Shown piece by piece: positions 1 through 9,501 of a stretch of 64,000 bases of DNA. Position 1 is the stretch's first letter. Every line of letters starts with the position of its first letter. A program made the translations under genes and the position numbers. Origin of the DNA: Longimicrobium sp. (lineage in GTDB: Bacteria; Gemmatimonadota; Gemmatimonadetes; Longimicrobiales; Longimicrobiaceae). The DNA is taken from positions 1 to 64,000 of the forward strand of contig NZ_DATIND010000092.1 in assembly GCF_035474595.1 (NCBI RefSeq), read 5' to 3'. The notes beneath the pieces were generated by a model that was not told the origin of the DNA, did no database searches, and saw nothing but the letters and a program-made list of their open reading frames with translations.

Positions 1-128
1 TGCCCGCCGACCTCGCCGCGCTGAAGGAGCGTGTGGCCACGATCCTTCGCAACTACTCCAACGAAACTCTCGCCTCCATCACCGGCTACGAGTACCTGCG
101 GAACATCTATTCTGCACAATCAGCTTAA
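1..128 (+). CDS. C-terminal end of a CDS cut by the window edge (possible transposase)
   Basis: An open frame runs in from the left edge and stops at TAA 126-128. The 41 visible codons end in TGYEYLRNIYSAQSA. No domain can be named from so short a tail. The composition and the isolated position next to a tRNA gene would suit a transposase C-terminus, but that is only a guess. The reading frame itself is supported by strong GC bias at third codon positions and by the lack of competing frames. The upstream sequence would decide what it is. Confidence 0.4.
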   Translation, partial: PADLAALKERVATILRNYSNETLASITGYEYLRNIYSAQSA

Positions 129-194
129 GGAAATGGTATAAGGCCATTGACTTACCCCTGATGCACCGTGCCTCACCGCGGATCCTGCGAATAT

Positions 195-233
195 AAAAAA
201 CAGCCCCGGTTCACTCGGATGAGCGAACCGGGG
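195..233 (-). terminator. Rho-independent terminator of the tRNA gene
   Basis: The arms CCCCGGTTC (204-212) and GAACCGGGG (225-233) form a 9-bp stem. On the minus strand the stem is followed by a run of six T (complement of 195-200). It lies 4 bases beyond the 3' end of the tRNA, so it should end that transcript. Confidence 0.85.
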
Positions 234-237
234 GCAG

Positions 238-310
<73 letters not shown>

Positions 311-441
311 GAACGACGGATTTGCGCTCGGAATATGATGTTCACCGCATCCCCGGTCAACGCTTTGGCCCGGGAATGGACAGGGCGGCGCCGGGTCGAT
401 TCCCCCGCGCCGCCCTTGTTCCCTCCCCTATCCCCTGTCCC

Positions 442-3162
442 CTATCTCCCGATGTAGTAGCTCGCCTTGATCACGAACACGTTGTCGGGGTGCTCGCGGA
501 AGATCGCGCCGGCGTCGCGGCGCAGGGCGAAGTCGCCGAAGCCTTCGCTGGCGCTGCGCTGCTGCTGCCACACGAAGAAGAGCGTGCTCCCCGGCCGGTA
601 CTCCCACCGCAGCACCGCGCTGCCGCGGAGCGAGCGAAAGTTGAAGTCCGGGTTGCCGAAGGTGAACGGCGCCGTCGACGGATCGCCGTCCGCGTCCAGC
701 ACGTACACGCTGTCGCTCCCCGCCGCGTCGTGCAGCACCGAGATCCGGTCGCCGAACGGCGTCTTGGCCAGGCCGCGCGGCGCGGTGAACTCCTTGAAGT
801 CGTGGTACTCGCCCGAGCTCACGAACGGCTGCGCAAACATCTCCAGGCTGAGCGTGGGGGTGAAGGTCACGTTCAGCCGCGTGTCCATCGAGAACGTCTG
901 CTGCGAGAGCCCCGCGAACACCGCGCGCCGCCCGAAGAACGCCACCGCCGAGGGATCGCTGAACGCGGTCACGTACTGCGCCGCGATCTCGGCCCGCGAC
1001 CAGGCGGGCGCCACCGAGAGCTGGATGTTGCTGGCGGGACGGTAGCGCACGGAGAAGTTGGCGCCCTCGTCGTGCCCGCCGTCGCCGCGGGTGCCGCGGA
1101 ACACGTCGAAGCCGAACACCGTCCGCTTGCGCCCGTCGGTGCCGATGTTCCAGTCGAAGTAGCGCTGGTCCGCCCGCCGCACCGTGGCGCCGCCGCGCGT
1201 CAGCCGCTCGTCGTACACCTCGGGGCGGTACTGCGCGTAGAACCCCATCCCCCAGTAGTTGGGCAGCGTCATCGAGCCGGAGAGGTGGACCTGCGCGTCG
1301 TTCACGTCGCCGCCGAAGGTCTGCTGCCGCTGCCCGCCCACCGTCACCCACAGCTCGCGGAAGATGCGGTTCGGCTTGGTCCAGTAGCCGTTCAGGTTGG
1401 CCAGCGTCCAGATGTAGTCGGCCCGGGTGAGGAACGCCATGTCGTTCACCTCGAAGCCGGGGCTGCGGTAGTTCGCCTGCGCCTCCCAGCGGATCGTCCC
1501 CGCCTCCTTGGCCATGCGCAGGTAGCCGCCGTAGCCGCGCAGCGCGGTGGCGGAAGGATCATAGGCGTTGGAGAAGAAGCCGTTCGACCCCTGGTCGCGG
1601 TCGGGGCGCTGAAAGTAGCGCGCGGACGAGCGCTGCAGGCGCAGGATGGCCAGCGAGTCGCCCTGCACGTTGCTCAGGGCGAAGTTGCCCTGCAGCCGGT
1701 AGGTGTGGCGGCGGAAGTAGGCGTTCCAGTCCACCCCCACCGCCTCGGCGTGCGAGGGAAGCTGCTGGCGCAGCGAGTCGTACCCGAAGCTGCGGGTGAC
1801 CGAGGTGGCGATGGCGCCGAAGCTCAGGTTGCCGCCGTTCAGCGTCTGCCGCACGCGGCCCACGAAGTAGTTGGTGAGCGGCTCCACCTCGCGCTCCAGC
1901 GTCTGCCCCTCGGTGTCCACCAGCCGCGCGTGGCCGGCGCCGGTCACCGCCTCGAACGCGCCGAACTCCAGCCCGCCGCGGAAGCGGCCGGTGAGCTTGG
2001 CCGCGCCCAGGATGCCGGTGTTCTGCGGCCGGTCCACGAAGCGCGTGTCCATCGGCAGCGCCCCCTGCGGCGCCCGGCCGATGCGGCGCGAGTAGAACAG
2101 CGACAGGCTGCTCACGTTGCTGCAGGTGAAGCAGCTGAACGATCCGAATCCGAGCAGGCCGCTGCCTTCGACGAAGAAGGGGCGCTTCTCGGCGAACGAG
2201 GTCTCGAAGGCGGAAAGGTTCACCACCGCGGGGTCCACCTCCACCTGGCCGAAGTCGGGGTTGATGGTGGCCGACAGGGTGAGGTTGGAGCCCAGCAGCG
2301 CCTTGATGTCGGCGCCCACGCGCACGTCGTAGGCGCTGGCGTCCTGGAAGGGGCTTCCCGGCTGGCTGGGGCGCACGTACGAGGCGCGCGCCACGGTGTA
2401 GGGCATGATCTCCCACCCGCCCGGCTTGCGGGTGATGCGCAGGTCGGTGAGATGGCCGAAGCGCGACGGGCCGCCGGGCTCGTTCTGGCTCACGAACGAC
2501 CACTGGCTCAGCTCGTTGCGACGCTCCACGAAGCGCTTGATCTGCAATCCCCAGGTCTGCACCGAGTCGCGGGTGAACTTCAGCTGCGACCAGGGGATGC
2601 GGAACTCCGCCGTCCACCCGGCCGAGTCGATCTTCGTGGCGCCCTCCCAGATGGGGTCCCACGCGGGGTCGGCGCTGGGCGAGGCCTGGCCGGCGTCCCA
2701 CTTCACCCCGCTGGGGTTGAGCTGGATGATGGTGATGCCGGAGTGGTCGTGGTAGGTGTCGAAGTCCAGCTCCAGCCAGTCGCCGCCGCCTTCCTGGTCG
2801 CGCCGGGTGAGGCTGGTGCGCACCCCGGCCGCCCCCAGCGAGTCGTGCATCCGCGCGCCGATGTACAGCGCGTCGTCGTCGTAGGCGAAGCGCACCTCGG
2901 TGTTCTGCGACGCCGGCCGCCCCTCGTCGGGCCGCTGCTGGCGGAAGCCGGTGGCCGCGGGGGCGCTCGCCCAGACGCCCTCGTCCAGCACGCCGTCCAC
3001 CTGCACCGGCGAGGTGCGCGGCACGGCGTGCACGGTGGGCGCGCCGGCATGCGACCCGTGCTCGGGCGGTGCCGCGGGCCCGGCCTGCGCGGCGAGCGTG
3101 GCGGCGGACGCCAGGGAGAGCGCGAGCCCGAATGCCGTCGAGGCGAGGGGGCGGAGGTTCAT
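442..3162 (-). CDS. CBM9-like / DUF5916 outer-membrane protein, copy 1
   Basis: A 906-residue secreted protein. Residues 1-25 form a signal peptide ending at AAQ. A carbohydrate-binding family 9-like domain follows (about 45-250; PVQVDGVLDEGVW, ALYIGARMHDS). The rest is a DUF5916 region with alternating aromatic strands that fits an outer-membrane beta-barrel and ends in SYYIGR. A FSCFTCSN cysteine pair sits near residue 350. This family is common in Gemmatimonadota and Bacteroidetes; its substrate is unknown. It is a close paralogue of the gene at 4550-7303 but has no BlaI-type operator upstream. The ATG has no clear ribosome-binding site; the signal peptide right behind it supports this start. 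Confidence 0.85.
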   Translation of the reverse strand: MNLRPLASTAFGLALSLASAATLAAQAGPAAPPEHGSHAGAPTVHAVPRTSPVQVDGVLDEGVWASAPAATGFRQQRPDEGRPASQNTEVRFAYDDDALYIGARMHDSLGAAGVRTSLTRRDQEGGGDWLELDFDTYHDHSGITIIQLNPSGVKWDAGQASPSADPAWDPIWEGATKIDSAGWTAEFRIPWSQLKFTRDSVQTWGLQIKRFVERRNELSQWSFVSQNEPGGPSRFGHLTDLRITRKPGGWEIMPYTVARASYVRPSQPGSPFQDASAYDVRVGADIKALLGSNLTLSATINPDFGQVEVDPAVVNLSAFETSFAEKRPFFVEGSGLLGFGSFSCFTCSNVSSLSLFYSRRIGRAPQGALPMDTRFVDRPQNTGILGAAKLTGRFRGGLEFGAFEAVTGAGHARLVDTEGQTLEREVEPLTNYFVGRVRQTLNGGNLSFGAIATSVTRSFGYDSLRQQLPSHAEAVGVDWNAYFRRHTYRLQGNFALSNVQGDSLAILRLQRSSARYFQRPDRDQGSNGFFSNAYDPSATALRGYGGYLRMAKEAGTIRWEAQANYRSPGFEVNDMAFLTRADYIWTLANLNGYWTKPNRIFRELWVTVGGQRQQTFGGDVNDAQVHLSGSMTLPNYWGMGFYAQYRPEVYDERLTRGGATVRRADQRYFDWNIGTDGRKRTVFGFDVFRGTRGDGGHDEGANFSVRYRPASNIQLSVAPAWSRAEIAAQYVTAFSDPSAVAFFGRRAVFAGLSQQTFSMDTRLNVTFTPTLSLEMFAQPFVSSGEYHDFKEFTAPRGLAKTPFGDRISVLHDAAGSDSVYVLDADGDPSTAPFTFGNPDFNFRSLRGSAVLRWEYRPGSTLFFVWQQQRSASEGFGDFALRRDAGAIFREHPDNVFVIKASYYIGR

Positions 3163-3283
3163 CGGGAGGACTTGGTGGGAGGACGGCGCGGTGCTGCGAA
3201 CGTCCGGTTGGACGGCGCGAACGGCGGGAAGGTTTGCAGAGAGATCGGGATAGGACGAAATGGGAGGAAGATGGTGCTGATAT

Positions 3284-3346
3284 GAGTGCTGAGTGCTGAG
3301 TGCTGAGTGCTGAGTGCTGAGTGCTGAGTGCTGAGTGCTGAGTGCT
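3284..3346. repeat. Tandem heptamer repeat, 9 copies of GAGTGCT
   Basis: Nine perfect head-to-tail copies of GAGTGCT occupy the gap between the DUF5916 gene and upp. Related 7- and 8-bp tandem repeats recur elsewhere (4201, 13055, 28609, 28801). The rest of 3163-3477 holds no gene that I can see. Confidence 0.9.
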
Positions 3347-3477
3347 CGACGATGTCACTCCTGAGAATATATCTGACCAGGAATAGTCGCGGCGGCCCGT
3401 GCGCTTGCCCTGGCCGCCGCGTTCACCGACCTCCGCAGTTCCGTACTTTCGTACTTCCCGTACTCTCGTACTTCGGT

Positions 3478-4119
3478 CTACTTCGTCCCGAACAGCCGGT
3501 CCCCCGCGTCGCCCAGGCCGGGGAGGATGTAGCCGACGTCGTTCAGCTCGCGGTCCAGCGCGGCGGCGTAGACGTGCACGTCGGGATGGTCCTCCAGCAT
3601 GCGCTGCACGCCCTCGGGGGCGGCCACCATGCACAGCATCCGCACGCGCTTGGCGCCCTGCCGCTTCAGCGAGGTGACCGCGGCGGAGGCGCTGCCGCCC
3701 GTGGCCAGCATGGGGTCGAGCACCAGGAAGTCGCGGGACTCGGCGTCCGCGGGGATCTTGAAGTAGTAGTCCACCGGCTGCAGCGTGTCGTGGTCGCGGT
3801 ACAGGCCGATGTGCCCCACGCGCACGCCGGGCATCAGCCGCACCACGCCATCCACCATCCCCAGCCCCGCGCGGAGGATGGGGACCACGGTGAGCTTCTT
3901 CCCCGCCACCTGCCGCGCGGTCATCCGCTCCAGCGGCGTCTCCACCTCGACCTCGGCCAGCGGCAGGTCCTTGGTCACCTCGTACGCCATCAGCATGGCG
4001 ATCTCGTCGACCAGCTCCTTGAACTTCTTCTTCGACGTCTCCTTGTCGCGCAGGAAGGAGAGCTTGTGCTGGATCAGCGGATGATCGACGACGGTGAGGT
4101 TCGGAAAGGTCGGGCTCAC
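3478..4119 (-). CDS. upp: Uracil phosphoribosyltransferase
   Basis: Converts uracil and PRPP to UMP in pyrimidine salvage, in the cytosol. The PRPP-binding loop [12 protein letters not shown] and the uracil-binding C-terminal region [18 protein letters not shown] are intact, as is the conserved ILRAGLGM segment. I chose the GTG at 4119, giving 213 residues, because GGAGGAG lies 5 bases upstream and the protein then begins at [19 protein letters not shown], where UPRTs normally begin. An in-frame ATG at 4185 would add 22 Pro/Arg-rich residues without family support. The gene stands alone on the minus strand between repeat-filled gaps. Confidence 0.95.
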   Translation of the reverse strand: MSPTFPNLTVVDHPLIQHKLSFLRDKETSKKKFKELVDEIAMLMAYEVTKDLPLAEVEVETPLERMTARQVAGKKLTVVPILRAGLGMVDGVVRLMPGVRVGHIGLYRDHDTLQPVDYYFKIPADAESRDFLVLDPMLATGGSASAAVTSLKRQGAKRVRMLCMVAAPEGVQRMLEDHPDVHVYAAALDRELNDVGYILPGLGDAGDRLFGTK

Positions 4120-4200
4120 GGGCTCCTCCGGACGGATGGGCTGCACGGGCGGGCGTGAAGCTACCGTCTTTCGCGCGGAGGACAAGTGCGCGGGGATAAC

Positions 4201-4232
4201 GGGAGTGCGGGAGTGCGGGAGTGCGGGAGTGC
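4201..4232. repeat. Tandem octamer repeat, 4 copies of GGGAGTGC
   Basis: Four perfect copies of GGGAGTGC just upstream of upp. The octamer is one base different from the GAGAGTGC unit at 13055. The surrounding gap 4120-4549 holds this array and a dispersed repeat (4416) but no gene that I can support. Confidence 0.9.
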
Positions 4233-4415
4233 GATGGGATTGGTGAGCCGCGCGTTATCCGTGCTGATCCGGGCGTGGTGCGCGCCGCCGGGCCCTCTCC
4301 CCGCGCCTGAGAGCGCTCGCCCTCTCCCGTTCCGGGCGAGGGGGGCTGCCCGGCACGGGCGCACCCTGCAGCCTCTGGTCACGCCAATGCTTCCCCGTGC
4401 CGGTGATGCTTGAAA

Positions 4416-4475
4416 GCTACCTCTCCCGGTACGGGAGAGGTGGACGGCCTCGGCCGGCCGGAGAGGGCGCGATGC
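4416..4475 (+). repeat. Dispersed palindromic repeat family 1, copy a
   Basis: About 60 bases beginning GCTACCTCTCCCGGTACGGG and ending GAGAGGGCGCGATGC. The first half is a near-perfect palindrome (CCTCTCCCG TA CGGGAGAGG). Four more copies occur at 32958, 35691, 37421 and 43791, always between genes and in both orientations. Confidence 0.9.
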
Positions 4476-4549
4476 CCCGGCAACGCGCAGACGTCAGTCC
4501 CACACCCTCCCCGACGCACTCACGCACTCACGCACTTCTGCACTTCCGT

Positions 4550-7303
4550 TCACCGGCCGATCCAGTAGCTCGCCTTGATGACGATCACGTTGTCGGGACG
4601 CTCCCGGAAGATCTCGCCCAGTTCGCGGTCGAGCCCGGGATCGGACCGGAGCGCGGAACTGCTCCGCTCCTGCTGCCACACCACGAACAGCGTGCTGCCC
4701 GGGCGGAATTCCCAGCGGATCACCGCATTCCCGCGCAGCGAGCGCACGTCGAAGTCCGGGTTGTCGAACTCGAAGTCCGGGGTGGCGGCGTTCCGGTCCG
4801 GGTCCAGGCGGTAGCGCGACGGCCGCCCGCTCTCGTCGCGCGCGGCCACGCGAAGCTGCAGCGAATCGAACTCCGCGCGCTCGCCGCTGCGGGGGCGCAC
4901 GTACTCCTGGAAGCGCCCGAATCTTCCGCTGGAAACGAACGGCTCGGCGAAGAGCTCCAGCGTCAGCTGCGGGGTGAACGTCCAGCTCACCCGCGTGACC
5001 ATCGACACGGTCGTCTGGAGCATGTCGCCGAACACCGCGCGGCGGCCGAAGAACGCGGTGGCGGAGGGATCAACGAACGCCTGCACGTACTGGCCGCGGT
5101 CGTGAAGCCGCGTGTACGCCGGGCCGGCGGAGAGCTGGACGTTCGCCGCCGGCTTCACGCGCACCGAGGCGTTGAGGGTCGTGATCGTGCTCCCGTCCCC
5201 GAAGTCCTGGTACGATGGGCTCACGCTCGCCACCACGGCGCGCCGTCCGTCGGTGCCGAGCCTGGGGCCCACGTACCAGCTGGACGCGCGGCGGACCACG
5301 GCCCCGCCCCGGGTCATCCGGTCGTCGTACACCGCGGGGCGGTAGCGGGCGTAGAGGCTGGCGGTCCAGTAGTTCGGCAGCTGGCCGGCGAAGGACTGGT
5401 GGAACTGCAGGTCGGTCCGGTCGCCGTCGTAGTTGAACTGCTGCTGCGCCCCCGCGATCCAGGTGAGGCTCCGGTACCACGCGCCCGGCGTGGTCCACAG
5501 CCGCATCACGTTCGCGTTCATCCACACGTAGTCGGCACGCTGCAGGAACGCCAGGTCGTTCACCTCGAACCCGGGGCTGCGGAAGTTGACCATCGCGTCC
5601 CAGCGCCAGGGGCCCTGGTCGCGGCTCGCGCGCAGGTATCCGCCGTAGCCGCGCAGCCGCCCCGCCGAGGTGTCGTACCGGTTCGAGAAGACCGCGTTGC
5701 CGCCGCCCTCGCGGTCCGGGCGCTGGAAGTAGCGCGCACTCGAGCGCTGCAGCCGCGCGACGGCGAGCGAGTCGCCGGCCACGCTGGAGAGCACGAAGGT
5801 GCCGATCAGCCGGTACGTCTGGTCGCGCGTGGCCACCGACCAGTCGGCCCCGACGGCCTCGGCGTGACCGGGGAGCGCCTCCCGCAGCGCGCTGTCGCCG
5901 GCCTCGAAGCGGCGGACCACGGAGGTGCCCATCACCCCCCAGGTGGCCAGGCCCCCGCGCGTGGTCCGCCGCACCCGCCCCACCAGGTAGTTGCCGAGCG
6001 GCTCCACGGGCACCCGGGTCGCGGGGCCCACGTCCGGGTCCTCCACGCGCGCCACCTCGCGGCGGGTGACGGCGTCCAGGAAGCCGATCTGCCAGCCGGC
6101 GGCGGTGCGGCCGGTGAGCTTGGCCGCGCCCAGCAGCCGGGTGTCGCGCGGCACGTCGCGGTAGACGTACCGCTCCGGCACCTCCCCCTGCGGCGCGCGG
6201 CCGATCCGCCGCGAGTAGAACAGGTTCATCCCCGCCGCATTGCTGCAGCTGTAGCACTCGAAGCCGCCGAAGAACAGGATCCCGCTCCCTTCCACGAAAA
6301 ACGGGCGCTTCTCCTCGAAATAGCTCTCGAAGGCCGACAGGTTCACCACGGCCGGGTCCTGCTCCACCTCGCCGAAGTCGGGGTTCAGGGTGGCCGACAG
6401 CGTCAGGCTGCTTCCCAGCAGCATCCGCAGGTCGGCGCCGATCCGGGCCTGGTAGCGGCTCCCGTCCTGGAAGGGGCTCCCGGGCTGCGTGGGGGCCGCG
6501 TAGCTGGCGCGGGTGAGCGCGTACGGCATGATCTCCACCCCGCCCGGGCGGCTCCGCACCCGGACGCCCTCCAGGTGGCCGAAGCGCTGCGGCCCGCCCG
6601 TCTCCTGGCGCCCCCAGAACGACCACATGCTCAGCTCGTCCAGGCGCTCCACGTAGCGCCACGCCTGCATCCCCCAGGTCTGCAAGCTGTCGCGCGGAAA
6701 GCGCAGCTGGCTCCAGGGGATGCGCGCCTCCGCCGTCCACCCCAGCGAGTCCACCCGCGCGGCATACTCCCACACCGGGTCCCACGAGGGGTCCGCCCCC
6801 GGCGACGCCTGCCCCGCGTCGCCCTTCACCCCCGACGGGTTCAGGGTGAAGACGGTCCGGCCGGCGTGGTCGTGGAACGTGTCGAACACGAGCTGCAGGT
6901 AGTCGCCCTCGGTGATCTGGTCGCGGCGCGCCAGGCGGGTCCGCACCCCCGCGGCGCCCAGCGAATCGTGCATCCGCGCGCCGATGTAGAGCGCCTCGTC
7001 GTCGTACAGGAAGCGCAGCTCGGTGCGCTGCGTGGCGGGCAGTCCCTCGGCGGGCCGGAACTGCCGGAAGCCGGTGGCGGGCACCGCGGCGCTCCACGCC
7101 GCGTCCCCCAGGGCTCCGTCCAGCGCGATGGGACCGGTGCGTGCGGCGGCGACCGCCCGCGGCGCGCCGGAGTGGGCCGCCGTCTGCGCCAGGGCGGGAC
7201 GGACGAGCGTCAGGAGAAGTACGGCGACCACCGCACCGGTGCCGCGGCCGGCGGAGGCGCGCGGCGGCGCCGCGGGAGTGCTGGATGACATCATCTTCAT
7301 CAT
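4550..7303 (-). CDS. CBM9-like / DUF5916 outer-membrane protein, copy 2 (BlaI-linked)
   Basis: About 917 residues: N-terminal signal/TM segment (VVAVLLLTLVRPALAQ), a CBM9-like domain (PIALDGALGDAAW, ALYIGARMHDS), then DUF5916 barrel sequence ending SYWIGR. A FECYSCSN cysteine pair matches copy 1. It lies 71 bases after the blaR1-like gene on the same strand. A 16-bp BlaI-type operator (7303-7318) touches the proposed start, so it has its own repressor-controlled promoter. The N-terminus MMKMM offers ATGs at 7303, 7300, 7294 and 7291; there is no clear ribosome-binding site, so the exact start is open. The open frame continues to 9553 but is a shadow of blaR1 there. Confidence 0.83.
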   Translation of the reverse strand: MMKMMSSSTPAAPPRASAGRGTGAVVAVLLLTLVRPALAQTAAHSGAPRAVAAARTGPIALDGALGDAAWSAAVPATGFRQFRPAEGLPATQRTELRFLYDDEALYIGARMHDSLGAAGVRTRLARRDQITEGDYLQLVFDTFHDHAGRTVFTLNPSGVKGDAGQASPGADPSWDPVWEYAARVDSLGWTAEARIPWSQLRFPRDSLQTWGMQAWRYVERLDELSMWSFWGRQETGGPQRFGHLEGVRVRSRPGGVEIMPYALTRASYAAPTQPGSPFQDGSRYQARIGADLRMLLGSSLTLSATLNPDFGEVEQDPAVVNLSAFESYFEEKRPFFVEGSGILFFGGFECYSCSNAAGMNLFYSRRIGRAPQGEVPERYVYRDVPRDTRLLGAAKLTGRTAAGWQIGFLDAVTRREVARVEDPDVGPATRVPVEPLGNYLVGRVRRTTRGGLATWGVMGTSVVRRFEAGDSALREALPGHAEAVGADWSVATRDQTYRLIGTFVLSSVAGDSLAVARLQRSSARYFQRPDREGGGNAVFSNRYDTSAGRLRGYGGYLRASRDQGPWRWDAMVNFRSPGFEVNDLAFLQRADYVWMNANVMRLWTTPGAWYRSLTWIAGAQQQFNYDGDRTDLQFHQSFAGQLPNYWTASLYARYRPAVYDDRMTRGGAVVRRASSWYVGPRLGTDGRRAVVASVSPSYQDFGDGSTITTLNASVRVKPAANVQLSAGPAYTRLHDRGQYVQAFVDPSATAFFGRRAVFGDMLQTTVSMVTRVSWTFTPQLTLELFAEPFVSSGRFGRFQEYVRPRSGERAEFDSLQLRVAARDESGRPSRYRLDPDRNAATPDFEFDNPDFDVRSLRGNAVIRWEFRPGSTLFVVWQQERSSSALRSDPGLDRELGEIFRERPDNVIVIKASYWIGR

Positions 7304-7318
7304 ACGAAGAATTTCGTA
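7303..7318. promoter_or_regulatory. BlaI/MecI-type operator upstream of the DUF5916 gene
   Basis: TACGAA-GAAT-TTCGTA: 6-bp inverted arms with a 4-bp spacer, identical in arms and spacing to the site at 9992-10007 upstream of blaI. BlaI-family repressors bind short dyads of this size (known for the family). Its position at the start codon would block transcription initiation or early elongation. Confidence 0.75.
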
Positions 7319-7374
7319 GATACGGACGCGGAGATGCCCGACGGCGCGCGTGCCGCCCGGGCATCTCTCCGGGT

Positions 7375-9501
7375 TCAGCGGCTCCGGGAAAGCTCCGCCG
7401 CGAGCTCCGCCGCCAGCCGCGCGGATTCGCCACCCCCCCGCCCCGACCGGGGGAGGTACACCACGAACGAATACCGCGCCGCGCCGGTGCGGTCGAAGGC
7501 GAGGCCCGCGAACCAGCCGTCGCCGGCGCCGCCCGCGCGGGGAGCCGTTCCGGTCTTCCCCCCCAGCGTCCAGCCGGTGCCGGCGAGGGCCCGGTCCGCC
7601 CCGCGCGCCGTCCCCCGCCGGACCACGTCGAGCATGGCCTCCCGCAGCAGCGCGGCGGTGCGGGCGGTGAGCACCCGCTGGGGAGCCGCGGGCGCCAGCG
7701 CCGCCGCGCGCTCCACGGTGGGCGCCAGCATCAGCCCGCCGTTCCCGATCGCCTGGACGAAGCGCGACAGGTGCAGCGGCGTCACGTTGACCTGCTCCGC
7801 GCCCAGCGCCACGCCGGCCCAGTCCTCCGGTGCGTCCAGCCGCACGCCGACCCGCTCGGGGCTCATGGGCTCGCGGAAGCCGCCGGAGGTGGTGGCCCAG
7901 AACGACTCGTCGCGCCCCGCCGCGGCGGTGTCCGCGGCCTCCGCCGTGGGAAAGCCCGCGCGGGCCAGTTCCCTCCTCAGGCCCTCCGCGCCGAGCCGGT
8001 CCCTCAGCCCCAGCGCCATCCGCGCCGCCGCCGTGTTGCACGACTGCACGAGCATGCCGTGCACCCCGCTGCCGCGGGTTTCGGTGATGGGGGACCCGTT
8101 GCGGATCGTCCGCCCACCGGCGGAGAGCCGCGCGCTGCACCGGACCGGGGCGTCGCCGAGCCCCTGGTCCCACCAGATCCCCGCCAGCACCAGCTTCCAC
8201 ACGGAGCCGGGCGCCGTGCCGCGGCCGGCCTCGGTCCCGGCCGCGGAGTTGGCGAGCACGGCGCCGGTCGCCACGTCCTGCACGATCACCACGCCGCCAT
8301 CCGCGCGCCCCGAGAGCGCCCGGCCGGCCAGGGCGGCGAGCTCCGCGCAGAGCGTGCTCCCCGGTTCCGCCGGCGTGCATCCGCGCGTTGGCGCCGGGGC
8401 CGCATGCCGCGGCGCGGGCACCTGCGCCCCGGCCGCACCCGCGCGCCGGGCGGGGAGGAGCGCCACGGCGCCCAGCAGCAACAGCACGCCCAGCGCGGGG
8501 AGACGCGGCGCCCGCCGTGGCGCGGCCGCGCGCGCCTCCACCAGGCGCAGCACCCGGGCGAGCAGCCCGGAGCCGTCGGCGGCCAGCGCCAGCACCGGGC
8601 GCGCCGAGCGGACCTGCTCCATCCCGGCCAGGGCCTCCACGTAGTCGCGGACCCCTTCCAGCCGGGCGACCGCATCGTCGCAGCAGAACTCGCGTTCCTG
8701 CCGGATCCGCCGCGACACCCACCACGCCGCGGGGTGATGGAACAGCGCGATCTCGGCGGCGGCCTGGAGCAGGTTCACCAGGGTGTCGTGGCGGCGGACG
8801 TGCACCAGCTCGTGCAGGATCAGCAGCTCGATCTGGCGGGGGGTGAGGCCGGTGAGGGCGCTCAGCGGCAGGAGCACCACCGGCCGCAGCCAGCCGGCCA
8901 CGGTGGGCACCCCCACCGCCACCGAGGTCAGCAGACGCACGGGACGGGAGATCCGCAGCCGCCGGCGCAGCCGCTCCGCCGCGGCCAGCAGCCACTCCGG
9001 CGGGGGCGCCACCCCCACCCGCACCATCCGCCGCACCTGCAGCCAGGCGGCGCCCAGGCGCAGCGAGAAGAGGAGCACGCCCGCCCCCCACAGTGCCACC
9101 AGCGCCGGCAGCGCGCGCTCGATCCCGCGCACGGCCTGCCCCCACGCGGCCCGCGCGCCGAGCACCGCCACCCCCGTGGGAGCGATCGGGACGAGGGGCG
9201 CGGCAGCCCCGGGGGCATCGCCCGCCGGCGCGGAAGCAACGTCCAGTGCGGCGGGGCGAGCCGGCTCTCCGGCGGCGGCGCCGCCCGGGAGCGACGCGCG
9301 CGACGCGGCCACCCACGCCGTGCCGCCCAGCCCGCCCAGCATCAGCAGCAGCGCCCCGCAGCTGAGCCAGTAGCGCGTCGGCGCGGCCGCCCGCGGCACG
9401 ATGGCCAGCACCAGGCGCAGGGCCGCCCACACCAGGAAGCACTGCCACAGCGAGTGGACGATGGCCCACCCCAGGGCGTACAGGAGCACGTCGCCCGACA
9501 T
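7375..9501 (-). CDS. BlaR1-like M56 zinc peptidase fused to a penicillin-binding transpeptidase domain
   Basis: A 708-residue membrane protein. Residues 1-150 hold about three TM helices. The M56 metallopeptidase motif HELVH is at 230-234, followed by REFCCDDAVA. Another TM lies near 335-352. The outer C-terminal domain has the full penicillin-interacting set: SVWK at about 433, SCN at about 487 and KTG at about 649. In BlaR1/MecR1, acylation of such a domain by a beta-lactam activates the peptidase, which leads to BlaI cleavage. Here the sensor resembles a PBP transpeptidase more than the class-D-like BlaR1 sensor. The ATG at 9501 overlaps the blaI stop by one base (TGATG), so the two are co-translated. 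Confidence 0.87.
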   Translation of the reverse strand: MSGDVLLYALGWAIVHSLWQCFLVWAALRLVLAIVPRAAAPTRYWLSCGALLLMLGGLGGTAWVAASRASLPGGAAAGEPARPAALDVASAPAGDAPGAAAPLVPIAPTGVAVLGARAAWGQAVRGIERALPALVALWGAGVLLFSLRLGAAWLQVRRMVRVGVAPPPEWLLAAAERLRRRLRISRPVRLLTSVAVGVPTVAGWLRPVVLLPLSALTGLTPRQIELLILHELVHVRRHDTLVNLLQAAAEIALFHHPAAWWVSRRIRQEREFCCDDAVARLEGVRDYVEALAGMEQVRSARPVLALAADGSGLLARVLRLVEARAAAPRRAPRLPALGVLLLLGAVALLPARRAGAAGAQVPAPRHAAPAPTRGCTPAEPGSTLCAELAALAGRALSGRADGGVVIVQDVATGAVLANSAAGTEAGRGTAPGSVWKLVLAGIWWDQGLGDAPVRCSARLSAGGRTIRNGSPITETRGSGVHGMLVQSCNTAAARMALGLRDRLGAEGLRRELARAGFPTAEAADTAAAGRDESFWATTSGGFREPMSPERVGVRLDAPEDWAGVALGAEQVNVTPLHLSRFVQAIGNGGLMLAPTVERAAALAPAAPQRVLTARTAALLREAMLDVVRRGTARGADRALAGTGWTLGGKTGTAPRAGGAGDGWFAGLAFDRTGAARYSFVVYLPRSGRGGGESARLAAELAAELSRSR

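Noticed and set aside
322-3285. A 987-codon open frame on the plus strand opposite the DUF5916 gene
   Set aside because: It is the antisense shadow of a GC-rich gene: the product is Arg/Val/His/Gly-rich with no domain, while the minus strand has a signal peptide and known domains.
4120-4185. An upp start at ATG 4185
   Set aside because: It adds 22 residues outside the family and has no ribosome site; GTG 4119 has a strong one.
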